This document shows, piece after piece, positions 50,979 to 59,821 of a stretch of 64,000 bases of DNA (position 1 is the stretch's first letter; every line of letters begins with the position of its first letter). The stretch is from Micromonospora phaseoli (GTDB taxonomy: Bacteria > Actinomycetota > Actinomycetes > Mycobacteriales > Micromonosporaceae). Position numbers and translations under genes: made by a program. The notes under the pieces were generated by a model. The model saw only the letters and a program-made list of their open reading frames with translations. It had not been told where the DNA came from and did no database searches. The DNA lies in NCBI RefSeq assembly GCF_900109115.1, contig NZ_FNYV01000001.1, forward strand, positions 571,003 to 635,002, read 5' to 3'.

Positions 50979-51598
50979 GCGCCGCGGTCGACAGTCGTCC
51001 GGATGTCTCGCCGGACACGGGATTCCTCGCCCGGATCACCGCCTGGGTGCTGACCCTCGGTGGCGGCATCGGCCTGCTCGCTGCGGCCACCCTCACCGTC
51101 GAGAAGATCAATCTGCTCGGCAACCCCGACTATGTGCCGTCGTGCAGCATCAATCCGATCCTGTCCTGCGGCTCGGTGATGACCACCCCACAGGCCGCCG
51201 CCTTCGGCTTTCCCAACCCGCTGATCGGCATCGCCGGCTTCGCCGTGGTCACCACCATCGGCGTCGTCCTGCTCGCCGGAGTACGTCTGCCGGGCTGGTT
51301 CTGGCTCGGCCTGCAGGCCGGCGCCACCTTCGGCGTGATCTTCGTGCACTGGCTCGTCTACCAGAGCCTGTACGTCATCTCCGCGTTGTGCCCGTACTGC
51401 ATGGTGGTCTGGGTCGTCACCATCGCGATCTTCCTCTACACCACCCTGCGCAACCTGCGGCAGCTTCCGCCGTCGTCTCCGCTGGCGCGCCTGGCCGGGC
51501 TCGCGAGTTACCACAGCTTCGTCCTCGTCGCCTGGTACGCGGTGATCCTGCTGGCCATCCTGGTCCGCTTCTGGGACTACTGGTCCAGCCTGCTCTGA
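50975..51598 (+). CDS. Vitamin K epoxide reductase (VKOR) family protein
   Basis: A 207-residue membrane protein with four or five helices. The redox centre CPYC (Cys139-Cys142) lies in VISALCPYCMVVWVVTIAIF, and the shuttle cysteines in VPSCSINPILSCGSVMTTPQ. GFPNPLIGIAGFAVV is the conserved segment between them. In actinobacteria VKOR replaces DsbB: it re-oxidises DsbA and passes electrons to menaquinone. Translational coupling to the DsbA-like gene by ATGA overlap supports this. Together they could serve the many Cys-containing secreted enzymes in this region. Confidence 0.9.
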   Translation: MSAAVDSRPDVSPDTGFLARITAWVLTLGGGIGLLAAATLTVEKINLLGNPDYVPSCSINPILSCGSVMTTPQAAAFGFPNPLIGIAGFAVVTTIGVVLLAGVRLPGWFWLGLQAGATFGVIFVHWLVYQSLYVISALCPYCMVVWVVTIAIFLYTTLRNLRQLPPSSPLARLAGLASYHSFVLVAWYAVILLAILVRFWDYWSSLL

Positions 51599-51631
51599 CG
51601 GGGCCCCTGGGAACCAGATGTCCCGGAGCGC

Positions 51632-51671
51632 GTGATGTCACACAGAAGTGAACATGTCCCTGTGACATCAC
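51632..51671. terminator. Inverted repeat between convergent genes
   Basis: GTGATGTCACA (51632-51642) pairs perfectly with TGTGACATCAC (51661-51671) over 18 bases, 33 bases after the VKOR stop. A terminator is likely. Each arm is itself nearly palindromic (GTGAnnTCAC), so a CRP-like binding site is an alternative. Confidence 0.45.
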
Positions 51672-51781
51672 TGCCGACCACCTGTATCGCCTCGGCGTGC
51701 GGTCAACGGGTGCCGGGGCGGCGGGCCGACCGTGTGAGGCGACCCGCGCCGGTCGAGCGCGGGCCGCCGGGCGGCGGTGGC

Positions 51782-52162
51782 CTACGGCGCGGGGACGACC
51801 TCCTGGCCCAGCGGCCAGATCGCGGCCGGGACGAGCTTGAAGTTGGCCACGCCGAACGGGATCCCGATGATGGTGAGGCAGAGGCTGACGCCGGCGACGA
51901 TGTGGGTCAGGGCCAGCCACCAACCGGCCAGGACCACCCAGATGACGTTGGCGATGCCCGAGGCCACACCGACGCCCGGCTTGGGCACCAGGGTGCGGCC
52001 GAAGGGCCACAGCGAGTACGACGCCAGGCGCAGCGAGGCGACGCCGAACGGGATGGTGACAACGAGTACGAAGCAGATCAGGGCGGCGATGCCGTAGCCG
52101 ATCGCCAGTACCAGCCCGCCTCCGAAGATGAGCCAGAGCACGTTCAGCACGAATCGGATCAT
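51782..52162 (-). CDS. YccF-family inner membrane protein
   Basis: A 126-residue protein with the duplicated YccF pattern: MIRFVLNVLWLIFGGGLVLA and FVLVVTIPFGVASLRLASYS in the first half, repeated as SGIANVIWVVLAGWWLALTH and LCLTIIGIPFGVANFKLVPA in the second, each ending near LWPFG/IWPLG. The family is widespread with no established function. ATG 52162 starts the family consensus exactly, so the open frame further upstream is not used. Confidence 0.85.
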   Translation of the reverse strand: MIRFVLNVLWLIFGGGLVLAIGYGIAALICFVLVVTIPFGVASLRLASYSLWPFGRTLVPKPGVGVASGIANVIWVVLAGWWLALTHIVAGVSLCLTIIGIPFGVANFKLVPAAIWPLGQEVVPAP

Positions 52163-52227
52163 GAATCCATGATGACCGCCGCGTGCCACCGGCCACCGCG
52201 CGGGCGACCGGTGGCACGCGGGGCGCA

Positions 52228-54345
52228 TCAGCCGGTGACGCCGGTGACGTTGCTGCCGGACTTCGTGACGCGGTAGGTCACCTGCGCACCGCTCCAGAAG
52301 TGGAAGGTGAGGGTGACCTGAGCACCGTCGCGTACCTCACCGAAGAAGGTGTCGGTCAACGTGATGCGGTTGCCGGTGTAGTCGGGTGCGAACGTGACGT
52401 CGAACTCCTTGAACGACGTCCAGTCGTGCGGGCCGGCGTTGCTGCCGTCGGCGTACCTCGCCTCCATGGTGGCGAGCTGGTCGCCCCGGAACTGGGTCGG
52501 GATGGCGAACGAGCCGGTCGATCCGGTCGCGTTGGACAGCACCGGGGTGTCGTAGGTGATCACGTCGATCCGCCAGGGGACACCGCCGGAGAACCGCGCG
52601 TGCAGGGTGGCGTTGACGCCGTACGCCCGGCTGCCGACCAGCCGGGTCAGTGCGCTGGCGGTGATGGTGAGCTGGCTGCCGGAGATGGTGTAGTCGGTGC
52701 CCCGGACCAGTTCGGTGCTGCCCTGGCGCAGCCCGGAGAAGGTGGTGCCGTTCAGGTTCAGGGTCAGCGACTTGGCGGTGATCGCACCGGTACGCGGGAC
52801 GTACACCTGGTCGGCGGAGGCGGTGCCGGAACGGGTCGTCCAGCTCGACCTGATCTGCGCGAACAGCTCCGCGTCCCGCCACTGGAAGGTGGTCCGGTTG
52901 AAGTGCTGGCCGTTGTCCCAGAGCTGGGTGGTGAGTCGCTTGGTGCGGGCGTAGTGGCCGAAGAACTCGAAGAACTTGAGCTTCTCGCCCTGCTGGATGG
53001 TGCCGGTGTGCCGGTCGAAGCCGAGCAGCCCGTACTCGCCGATGACTACCGGGATGCCCCGGGCGACGAAGGCGTTGTGCACCCGGTCGAACGCGTCGGT
53101 GAGGTCCTGCTGGGTTGCGGCGTCGAACCGGGTGCCGCCGGCGACGTTGACGCTGAACGGCCAGTATCCGTAGAAGTGCACGGTGGCGATCAGGTTGCGG
53201 TCGCCGAGCTGGCTGAAGGTGGCGGTCAGCTCGTCGATGCGGGCCTGGTCGGAGGAGGTGTGCAGGGTCGGCAGGACCAGCATCCGGGTGGCGTTGTTAC
53301 CGCCGGAGGCCCGCACGATGCGGTGGAAGTTGACGTTCAGCTCGTTGAGCAGTTGCGCATTCTGGGCGTCGCCGGAGCTGTTGGCGAACTGCGGCTCGTT
53401 GACGCTCTCGAAATGCAGCTTCGGCGAGGCGTCCCGGAACGCGGCGGCGATCTGGGTCCAGAGCGCGTTGTAGCGGTTCAGGACGGTGGTCCGGTTCGTC
53501 GGCATCTCGTGGATCCACTGCCACGAGTCGTGGTGAATATTGATCATCACGTAGAAGCCGTCCTCCAGCGCCCAACCGACCACCTCCTTGACGCGGTTCA
53601 GCCAGGCGGCGTCGATGGTGTACGACGGCGCGGGCCCGTGGTGGTTGCTCCAGGTGACCGGGATCCGGATGCTGTTGAAGCCCTGCGCCCGGACGGCGTC
53701 CAGCTGTGCCTGGGTGACGCGGGGGTTGCCCCATGCGGTCTCGTCGGCGCCGATTGCGTCGAAGGTGTTGCCGAGGTTCCAGCCGGGCTGCATGGCCGCC
53801 ACGTAGGCCATCGGATCGCCGACCGGCGGCGGGCTCGTGGGCGGCGGCGTGGTCGGTGGCGGGGTGGTCGGTGGCGGTGTGGTCGTCGGCGGCGGTGTGG
53901 TGGGGCCGACGCTGCCGGTGCAGGTGACCCCGTTGAGGGCGAAGGTGGTCGGAGCGGTGTTGCTGCCGGACCACGACCCGTTGAAGCCGAACGACACCGT
54001 CTGGTTGGTGCCCAGGGCGGCGTTGTAGCTGACGTTGGCGGCGGTGACGTCGTTGCCGGCCGAGGTGACCGTGGCGTTCCACGCCTGGGTCACCCGCTGG
54101 CCGGAGGGGAACGTCCAGGTCAGCCGCCAGCCGTTGAGCGGGTCGCCGAGGTTGGTGACGGCCACGTTGGCGGTGAACCCACCCTGCCACTGGCTGGGGG
54201 CGGAGTACACCACCCGGCAACCGGCAGCCGCCTGGGCGGCGCCGGCGTTGACCAGGCCGACCCCGGCCAGCAGTGCCGCGATGCCGCTGGCCACCAGGCC
54301 GAATCGCCAGCGTGTCCTGCGTAGTGTGCCCCTCAGCCCGGCCAT
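52228..54345 (-). CDS. Secreted GH5 endoglucanase: CBM2, linker, GH5, X2, CBM46-like
   Basis: An exported 705-residue cellulase. The signal peptide ends AGAAQA. A CBM2 follows (CRVVYSAPSQWQGGFTANVA, ~40-145), then a Pro/Thr linker (~148-180). The GH5 barrel (~185-520) has NIHHDSW, the acid/base in FESVNEPQF (Glu317) and the nucleophile in VVIGEYGLL (Glu437). An X2-type immunoglobulin-like module (LTLNLNGTTFSGLRQGSTEL) and a C-terminal CBM46-like module (TDTFFGEVRDGAQVTLTFHF) follow. The GH5-Ig-CBM46 set is known from Bacillus enzymes acting on cellulose and xyloglucan. ATG 54345 has GAGGAG upstream. Confidence 0.9.
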   Translation of the reverse strand: MAGLRGTLRRTRWRFGLVASGIAALLAGVGLVNAGAAQAAAGCRVVYSAPSQWQGGFTANVAVTNLGDPLNGWRLTWTFPSGQRVTQAWNATVTSAGNDVTAANVSYNAALGTNQTVSFGFNGSWSGSNTAPTTFALNGVTCTGSVGPTTPPPTTTPPPTTPPPTTPPPTSPPPVGDPMAYVAAMQPGWNLGNTFDAIGADETAWGNPRVTQAQLDAVRAQGFNSIRIPVTWSNHHGPAPSYTIDAAWLNRVKEVVGWALEDGFYVMINIHHDSWQWIHEMPTNRTTVLNRYNALWTQIAAAFRDASPKLHFESVNEPQFANSSGDAQNAQLLNELNVNFHRIVRASGGNNATRMLVLPTLHTSSDQARIDELTATFSQLGDRNLIATVHFYGYWPFSVNVAGGTRFDAATQQDLTDAFDRVHNAFVARGIPVVIGEYGLLGFDRHTGTIQQGEKLKFFEFFGHYARTKRLTTQLWDNGQHFNRTTFQWRDAELFAQIRSSWTTRSGTASADQVYVPRTGAITAKSLTLNLNGTTFSGLRQGSTELVRGTDYTISGSQLTITASALTRLVGSRAYGVNATLHARFSGGVPWRIDVITYDTPVLSNATGSTGSFAIPTQFRGDQLATMEARYADGSNAGPHDWTSFKEFDVTFAPDYTGNRITLTDTFFGEVRDGAQVTLTFHFWSGAQVTYRVTKSGSNVTGVTG

Positions 54346-54425
54346 GACGCTCCTCGTGTGGTGATGGTGTCGACGGGTGGCTGGCCGGGTGTCGCCGGAC
54401 CACCGGAAACGACCGGCCGGCTCGC

Positions 54426-54455
54426 ACCATAAGTTGGGATCATGAACTTTGTCAA
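54426..54455 (-). promoter_or_regulatory. Promoter of the GH5 cellulase gene
   Basis: On the minus strand TTGACA (54455-54450), an 18-base spacer and TATGGT (54431-54426) form a good housekeeping-type promoter 81 bases before the ATG. AAGTT/AACTT arms inside the spacer could bind a repressor. Confidence 0.6.
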
Positions 54456-54593
54456 TCGACGTACCGCGATATGAAGTGCTTCGGTGCAGGTCGCGCCAGG
54501 TGCGGCAGCCCCAGCCGTTGGCTCGGCGGATGCGTCGGTGACACCGGGTAGGTCGGCAGCGAATGAGAGCCGCCCGGCGGGGTAGTCGGCGGC

Positions 54594-55808
54594 GTGACGG
54601 CGGCGGACGAGCGGGGCCAGGGTGGCGGGCGTGGTGCCGCCGGCCGGGCACGGGACGGGGTCGCGCTGTTCGTCCGTAGGATCGGCCGGCGGGCCGGCTG
54701 GCAGGAGCGGCGCCGGACCCTGGAGCTGTACGCCATCCTCGCCGTGCAGGCCGGGGTGGCCGCCGCGCTCGCCTGGGTGGTGGCGCACGAGGTGCTGCAC
54801 CACCCGTCGCCGGTCTTCGCGCCCACCGCCGCCGTCGGCACCATCGCCGCCGCGATCGGCCGGCGGACCCGTCGTACCGTCGAACTGCTGCTCGGCGTGC
54901 TGGCCGGCCTCCTGGTCGGTGACGCCCTGATCGCGGTCATCGGCACCGGTCCCTGGCAGATCGCCACCGTGGTCACCCTGGCGATCCTGCTCGCCCTGAC
55001 CATGAGTCGGGGCGGGGCGGTCGTCAGCCAGGCCGGCGGTACGGCGGTGCTGATCGCCACGCTCGCGCCGGTGCAACGTGGCCTGGAGCTACCCCGGGTC
55101 ATCGACGCCATCATCGGTGGGCTCTCCGCCGTGCTGGTGGTGGCTCTGCTGCCGGTCAACCCGGTGCGGATCATCCAGCGGGCCGCCCGGCCACTCTTCG
55201 CCGCCCTGATCGACCACCTGCACACCGCCGCGGAGGGGCTGACCACCGGTGATGCCGCAATGGTGGCCGCGGCCCGGGACGGAATGAACGGACTGAGCCC
55301 CCAGCTCGGGCTGCTCAAGGACGCCATCTCCGGTGCCCAGGAGGCGGTGGCGGTCTCGCCGGCCCGCTGGCACCGCCGGGCCGAGTTCGAGCACTACCAG
55401 CGCGGCACGCGCTACCTCGAACTGGCCGTCCGGGGCGGTCAGGAGATGCTGCGCCGAGCGGCCACCGCCGTCCACGACGGCGAAACCGTCCCACCCGGGC
55501 TGCCGGCCGCGGTGCACTACTTCGGAGACGCCCTCGCGCTGCTCCAGGTCGAGGTCGAGAGCGGGCACCGCACCCAACGGTCCGAACAGCTGATCCTGAA
55601 GGCGGTGGACCGGGCCGCCGAGGCATTCGACGACGGGGTCGGCTTCTCCGGCGGCGTGGTGGTGGCCCAGATCCGTACCGTCGCCACCGACCTGCTGCGC
55701 AGCATCGGCTGCCAGGACGAGGAGGCCGTCAGCGTGATCCGGGAGCGGTTCGAGCGACGGCGTGCCGTCCACTCCGACGAATACTCCGCCGAGCCCGACC
55801 GCTCGTGA
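54594..55808 (+). CDS. FUSC-family membrane protein
   Basis: A 404-residue protein with a basic N-terminus and about five to six helices in residues ~45-190 (AILAVQAGVAAALAWVVAHE, TVELLLGVLAGLLVGDALIA, VVTLAILLALTMSRGGAVVS, IIGGLSAVLVVALLPVNPVR). A ~210-residue cytoplasmic helical domain follows. This matches single-unit FUSC/aromatic-acid-exporter-like proteins such as YgaE/ArAE relatives. The first-helix motif PSPVFAPTAAVGTIAAAIGR is characteristic. Substrate unknown; in a litter degrader, export of phenolic acids is a reasonable guess. The ATG at 54594 lacks a strong ribosome-binding site. Confidence 0.75.
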   Translation: MTAADERGQGGGRGAAGRARDGVALFVRRIGRRAGWQERRRTLELYAILAVQAGVAAALAWVVAHEVLHHPSPVFAPTAAVGTIAAAIGRRTRRTVELLLGVLAGLLVGDALIAVIGTGPWQIATVVTLAILLALTMSRGGAVVSQAGGTAVLIATLAPVQRGLELPRVIDAIIGGLSAVLVVALLPVNPVRIIQRAARPLFAALIDHLHTAAEGLTTGDAAMVAAARDGMNGLSPQLGLLKDAISGAQEAVAVSPARWHRRAEFEHYQRGTRYLELAVRGGQEMLRRAATAVHDGETVPPGLPAAVHYFGDALALLQVEVESGHRTQRSEQLILKAVDRAAEAFDDGVGFSGGVVVAQIRTVATDLLRSIGCQDEEAVSVIRERFERRRAVHSDEYSAEPDRS

Positions 55809-55866
55809 CCACCCGCCCGGCCCGGCCGGTGCAGAGCCGCCCGGCCACCGTCGTCCTGGTGGATCC

Positions 55867-56832
55867 TCACGCGTGCAGCGTCCGGCTGGGTGGGAATCCG
55901 TAGGTGGCGTGGTAGCGGGCGGTGAACCTGCTGTGGCTGAGAAAACCCCATCGCGAGGCGATCGCCGACACCGTCTCCTGCCGTGGGTCGGCCTGTAGCA
56001 GGTCGAGGTGTGCGCGGTCGAGTCGGACCCGGCGCAGATGCGCCATCGGGGTGGTGTCCAGGTGCCGGCGGAAGGCCAGTTGCAGGGCCCGAAGCGATAC
56101 CTGGGCCGCAGCGGCGATGTCCGCCGCCCCGATGTCGCGGTCGGCGTGCTCGTCGATGAACGCCGTCGCCCGGCGCAGCGTGGCGTTGGTCGCGGCGAGC
56201 CGGTCCGTCGTGGTCGGTTCTCCGGCGGTGGTGTTGGGGAAGACGGCGAGGGCCGAGGCGGCGAGCATCCGGGCGGCGTTGGCGATGACCAGTGGCTGCC
56301 GGTACGCGGACGGGTTCCCCAGGACGACCTGGTTGAGGTAGATGGTGGTGTGCCGCCACAACCGGGCAAGCGCCGGCGAGGTGGGGGTCAGTCCGGTGAA
56401 CTGGACGGTTGCCGCCCGGTCGGTCGGCTCGCCACCGGTCACCCTGGCCAGCATGGAGAGGCTGAGCAGGCAGGTCGTCACCTTGCCGGGCAGCCAGCGC
56501 ACCGAGTAGGGCAGCCCGGGAGCGGCGGCCAGGAAGACGTCGCCCGGCCCGAACCGACCGTCCACGCCGCCGCAGGTGCGGTCGATGCGGCCGCTGACGA
56601 CCTGACAGATCACCAGTGCGGTGGGTGGTTCGACATCGATATCGAGTTGGGTGGACTGATCCACCGCCTCGAGCCAGAAGGGGCCCGCGTCCACCCGGTG
56701 ATGGCGGAACCGGTAGCGGTGGCCGGCCGCCCGGATCGTCATCCTGGTGCCGTAGGCGTGCACCAGGAAGTCACGGATGGTGTCCGGGTCGTGGCTGTCG
56801 AACCGGTGTGCCGTCGGAACCTTCGTCTTCAT
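55867..56832 (-). CDS. AraC-family transcriptional regulator
   Basis: A 321-residue regulator. The N-terminal ~200 residues resemble the cupin-like sensing part of the AraC-binding-domain-like (PF14525) group (FWLEAVDQSTQLDIDVEPPT, FGPGDVFLAAAPGLPYSVRW). The C-terminal ~100 residues hold two HTH motifs: RDIGAADIAAAAQVSLRALQ with LAFRRHLDTTPMAHLRRVRL, and SAIASRWGFLSHSRFTARYH. A YGFPPSRTL end is standard. Its ATG at 56832 faces a divergent region with a 37-codon ORF and the next gene, which are possible targets. Confidence 0.87.
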   Translation of the reverse strand: MKTKVPTAHRFDSHDPDTIRDFLVHAYGTRMTIRAAGHRYRFRHHRVDAGPFWLEAVDQSTQLDIDVEPPTALVICQVVSGRIDRTCGGVDGRFGPGDVFLAAAPGLPYSVRWLPGKVTTCLLSLSMLARVTGGEPTDRAATVQFTGLTPTSPALARLWRHTTIYLNQVVLGNPSAYRQPLVIANAARMLAASALAVFPNTTAGEPTTTDRLAATNATLRRATAFIDEHADRDIGAADIAAAAQVSLRALQLAFRRHLDTTPMAHLRRVRLDRAHLDLLQADPRQETVSAIASRWGFLSHSRFTARYHATYGFPPSRTLHA

Positions 56833-56964
56833 ACGTCTCCATCAGCGCGGACGGAGGGCGCTGCCGCGCGCCGGGCGAGGCCCGGTGCGCGGGGTGGTGG
56901 ATCCGGTGCGGGTCGACTCGAAGTCAGGATTCCCATAGATGGTATCCACAAAGGAGGGAATCCC

Positions 56965-57078
56965 GTGGCCTTTTCGTGGCATCCGCGTCTCGCCGGTGAG
57001 CGGTCGCTCGTTGTCGACATCGGGCGGGAGTTCGTTTTCGGGCTAGCCGGAGCGGTTCCCGTGCGCACGCCGGGCTAG
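56965..57078 (+). CDS. 37-residue ORF with a very strong ribosome-binding site
   Basis: GTG 56965 is preceded by AAAGGAGGGAA at the ideal distance, one of the best Shine-Dalgarno matches in the window. The peptide starts VAFSWHPRLAGERSLVVDIG and ends AGAVPVRTPG before TAG. It has no membrane helix or cysteine. It lies in the divergent region between the AraC gene and the next unknown gene, 82 bases ahead of the latter, so it could be a real small protein or a leader peptide. No relatives are recognised. Confidence 0.45.
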   Translation: MAFSWHPRLAGERSLVVDIGREFVFGLAGAVPVRTPG

Positions 57079-57160
57079 CCGACGACCGAACGTGGCCGTG
57101 ATCATGCGAAGAGTGTCTAGAGAGAGGTAGCTGATCGACCTGAACGGATGAAGGGATGGG

Positions 57161-57820
57161 GTGTTGGAGACCAAGGATCCGATCGACATCGTCCGCCTGG
57201 CGACGGCTGAAGCGCTCCGGCGGATCGCCGGGGAGGCACTTCTGACCGGCATCATGGGAACCCGGCTGTCCGCCCTCTCGGGCGGCGTACGGGAGGTGCT
57301 GCGCGCCGCGCTGGTGGCGCAGCAGGTGGCGACACCCACGCGACTGATCGCGCTGTGCCGCACCCTCGACCTCGGGCCCGACGCCTTCGACCTGTTGGGA
57401 CACCACGTGCTGGGCGCGCTGGTCGGCTACCGCCCAGGGCCCGACGCCCTGGTGCGGGTGGGTGGTGCACTCGGCCTGGCTCGCCGGGAACTGTTCACCC
57501 CCCGGACATCGGCGCCCGGCGATGCAGTGCGGGTGCCGACCCGTGCCGGCATCCGCAACAACGCCGCGACCCGCTACCGGTCGACGAAGCCGCCGGAGCA
57601 CCTGCCCTCGCCGCCGGCCTGGACCTGCACCGGCTGTGGCCGGGAGTGGCCGTGCGCGGTCAAGCAGAGCCAGCTGCTCGCGGAGTTCGGCGGCGCCCGC
57701 GCCGCCCTCGCGGTCTATCTGGGCTCGTGCCTGCTGGCCGCCGCCCGCGACCTGCCGGGCCTACCGCTGGCCCGGGCGCGCAACCGGTTCCTCGGTTGGT
57801 TGCCGCGCCGTCCGTTCTGA
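57161..57820 (+). CDS. Hypothetical protein with C-terminal Cys motif
   Basis: A 219-residue protein of unknown family. Residues ~1-125 are helical (DIVRLATAEALRRIAGEALL, VREVLRAALVAQQVATPTRL). The C-terminal part has WTCTGCGREWPCAVKQSQLL, a CxxC-x5-C zinc-knuckle-like pattern, then LGSCLLAAARDLPGLPLARA and RFLGWLPRR. The WTCxxCGxxWPC...FLGW pattern recurs in short actinobacterial proteins of unknown role. GTG 57161 has only a weak AAGGGA upstream. It could belong to the AraC regulon with the preceding 37-codon ORF. Confidence 0.6.
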   Translation: MLETKDPIDIVRLATAEALRRIAGEALLTGIMGTRLSALSGGVREVLRAALVAQQVATPTRLIALCRTLDLGPDAFDLLGHHVLGALVGYRPGPDALVRVGGALGLARRELFTPRTSAPGDAVRVPTRAGIRNNAATRYRSTKPPEHLPSPPAWTCTGCGREWPCAVKQSQLLAEFGGARAALAVYLGSCLLAAARDLPGLPLARARNRFLGWLPRRPF

Positions 57821-57847
57821 TGGCGCGGCAACCTGGCGCGGCCGAGG

Positions 57848-59545
57848 TCAGTTCGCCGCGGGCTCCGGTGCCCGGTCCGCACCGGTCGAGGTGGCCGCCG
57901 GGCCCTCGGTCTCGTCGGGTGCAGCGGTAGCCGCCTGGCCGGCGAACCAGTTGATACCGCCCGGCCCGGCGGCCGCCAGCGCCGCCGCCGCGCGAGCCAC
58001 CGGGTCAGCCGGTGGGTGCGTGCTGTTCTCCGACTGCGGGGGGCCCGGCCGGCCGGCCACGGCGCCGTTGCGCTGCTGGGCGGACGGGTCGACGCCGTCG
58101 GCCGCCGCCCGGTCCACCTCTGACCCGTCGCGGCCGGTGTCCCCGGGTGGGGTCGCGTCATCCCGGCCGGCGGTGCTCTCGGAGTCACCGCCGGACACCA
58201 CGGCCGGCTCGCCGCCGGCGCGGCCGGACCCCGTGCGGGACGACACCATCGGGTACTCGGCGGTCTCGGTCCCGCCGGCTGCGGCGGCCATCACTGCTGC
58301 GGCCGCCAGGTCGGCGACCCGCTTGGCCTCCCGCTGCACCCGGGCCCGGATCTCCTTGGCGTGTCGCTCGGCGGCCTCGGCGGCTCGACGTGCCTCCTCC
58401 AACCGCCGGCTCTCCGCCACCAGGTCGCGGCTGGTCTCCTCCAACTGCTGCCGCAGCCGGGTCAACTCGGCCTCCGTGGCTTCCTTGGCGCGGGACGACT
58501 CGTCGAGCTGCTGCCGGGCCTCGTCCAGCTCCTGGCCCAGCTCAGCCATTGCCTCCTGCTGCTCGCCGACCGCCAGCTGTACGGCGTGCAGCTGCTCCTC
58601 GGCGGCCTCGGCCTGCTCGTCGCTGAGCTTGCGTACCTCGGCCGCCTGCTCGTCGGCGCGCTTGCGGATCTCGGCGGAGTACTGCTGGGCGTCCGCGATC
58701 ATCGAACTGACCCGCTGCTCCGCGGCGGCCCGCTGGGCGGCCAACTCGCGCTCGACCGTCGCCCGCTGCTCGGCCAGGTCCTCCTCGGCGGCGGCCCGCC
58801 GCTCCGCCAGCTCCTCCTCCACGGTGGACCGCCACTGGGCCAGCTCCTGCTGGCTCTGCGACCGGGCCGCCTGGATCTCCTGATGGATCTGGGTGCGTGC
58901 GGAGGTGGTCAGCGCCTCGGACGCGGCCCGGGCCTGCTCGATCTGCTGGCGGCACTGCTCGCCGATGCGCTGCGCCTCCTGTTGGGCGCGTTCGTGCGCG
59001 GCCTCACCCTCGGAGCGCAGCCTGTCGGCCCGCTCGCGGGCCTCAACCAGCTCCGCGTCGGCTGCCGCCCGCAGCTCCTCGTACGTCTTCTCGTGCTCGG
59101 CGCGCCGGCCGGCCAGCTCCTCGTCGAGGTCGGCCAGTGCCTTGACGGTGCGATCCCGCGCGTTGGCGAGCGTCTTCTCCGCCTCGGCCTGAAGCTTGCT
59201 GGCCCGCTGGGTGTGGGTCTCGATGATCGCCGCGGCCTGCTTCTCGGCCAGGTCCAGGATCTGGCCGACCATCGGGCCGACGTCCTGGAAGGTGGCCTTG
59301 TCCAACTGCGCCGGTCGTTGGCGCAGCTCGGTCACCTCACCCTGGACCGCCTGCAGCTTGCCGGTCAGGTCCCGCACGTGCGTGAGGACCCGGTCGCGCT
59401 CCGCCGAAACCATGGCGAGTCGGCTGTCCATCTGCTCGACGTAGCGTTCGACCTGCCGTTTGTCGTACCCGCGCATAGCGACCTCGAAGTTAGGCCGCGA
59501 GGCCAGGTCGTCGCGGGTAGCGAACGGTTCCTCGCCGATGGACAT
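57848..59545 (-). CDS. DivIVA-domain coiled-coil protein
   Basis: A 565-residue cytoplasmic protein. The N-terminus has the DivIVA-type membrane-curvature domain (FEVAMRGYDKRQVERYVEQM, residues ~19-40). It is followed by a nearly uninterrupted Ala/Glu/Arg/Gln-rich coiled coil to about residue 420 and a Pro/Gly/Ala-rich disordered tail. It is longer than the essential Wag31/DivIVA (~270-400) and resembles filament-forming polar scaffold proteins of the Scy/FilP kind, so a role in polar growth or cell shape is likely. ATG 59545 follows GGAGG. No division genes are adjacent, so it appears to be an extra copy. Confidence 0.8.
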   Translation of the reverse strand: MSIGEEPFATRDDLASRPNFEVAMRGYDKRQVERYVEQMDSRLAMVSAERDRVLTHVRDLTGKLQAVQGEVTELRQRPAQLDKATFQDVGPMVGQILDLAEKQAAAIIETHTQRASKLQAEAEKTLANARDRTVKALADLDEELAGRRAEHEKTYEELRAAADAELVEARERADRLRSEGEAAHERAQQEAQRIGEQCRQQIEQARAASEALTTSARTQIHQEIQAARSQSQQELAQWRSTVEEELAERRAAAEEDLAEQRATVERELAAQRAAAEQRVSSMIADAQQYSAEIRKRADEQAAEVRKLSDEQAEAAEEQLHAVQLAVGEQQEAMAELGQELDEARQQLDESSRAKEATEAELTRLRQQLEETSRDLVAESRRLEEARRAAEAAERHAKEIRARVQREAKRVADLAAAAVMAAAAGGTETAEYPMVSSRTGSGRAGGEPAVVSGGDSESTAGRDDATPPGDTGRDGSEVDRAAADGVDPSAQQRNGAVAGRPGPPQSENSTHPPADPVARAAAALAAAGPGGINWFAGQAATAAPDETEGPAATSTGADRAPEPAAN

Positions 59546-59821
59546 GCCCCATCCTCCATACGATCGGCAGCGCCACACCGGCCGGCCGGCGGCGATGACG
59601 CGCAACGTTACCGCTGCTCCGACTGGTCTGTCCTCCCACCCCGGTACCGTTTTCCCGCCGCCTGACGGATGGTGCCGGGTTCGGCTGGCGCGCCTGGCCG
59701 TTGTGGTCGTCGCTGGTTCCGGATCGGAGTCGGGTCGCGCCGTGCCGTGCCTGCGTATCGAACCGCGTCTACCAGTGGGGACGTCGTCCGGGAGCCCGGT
59801 GGACGCGAGCAAACCCGCGTC
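59546..59821. other. Intergenic region between DivIVA-type gene and iron operon
   Basis: This divergent region must contain the promoter of the coiled-coil gene. No convincing hexamers, repeats or ORFs were found apart from the iron-operon promoter at its right edge. Confidence 0.4.

Noticed and set aside
51632..51671. Two GTGAnnTCAC-like arms as a CRP operator
   Set aside because: The position between convergent genes and the perfect pairing of the two arms favour a terminator hairpin; no gene starts nearby on the correct side.
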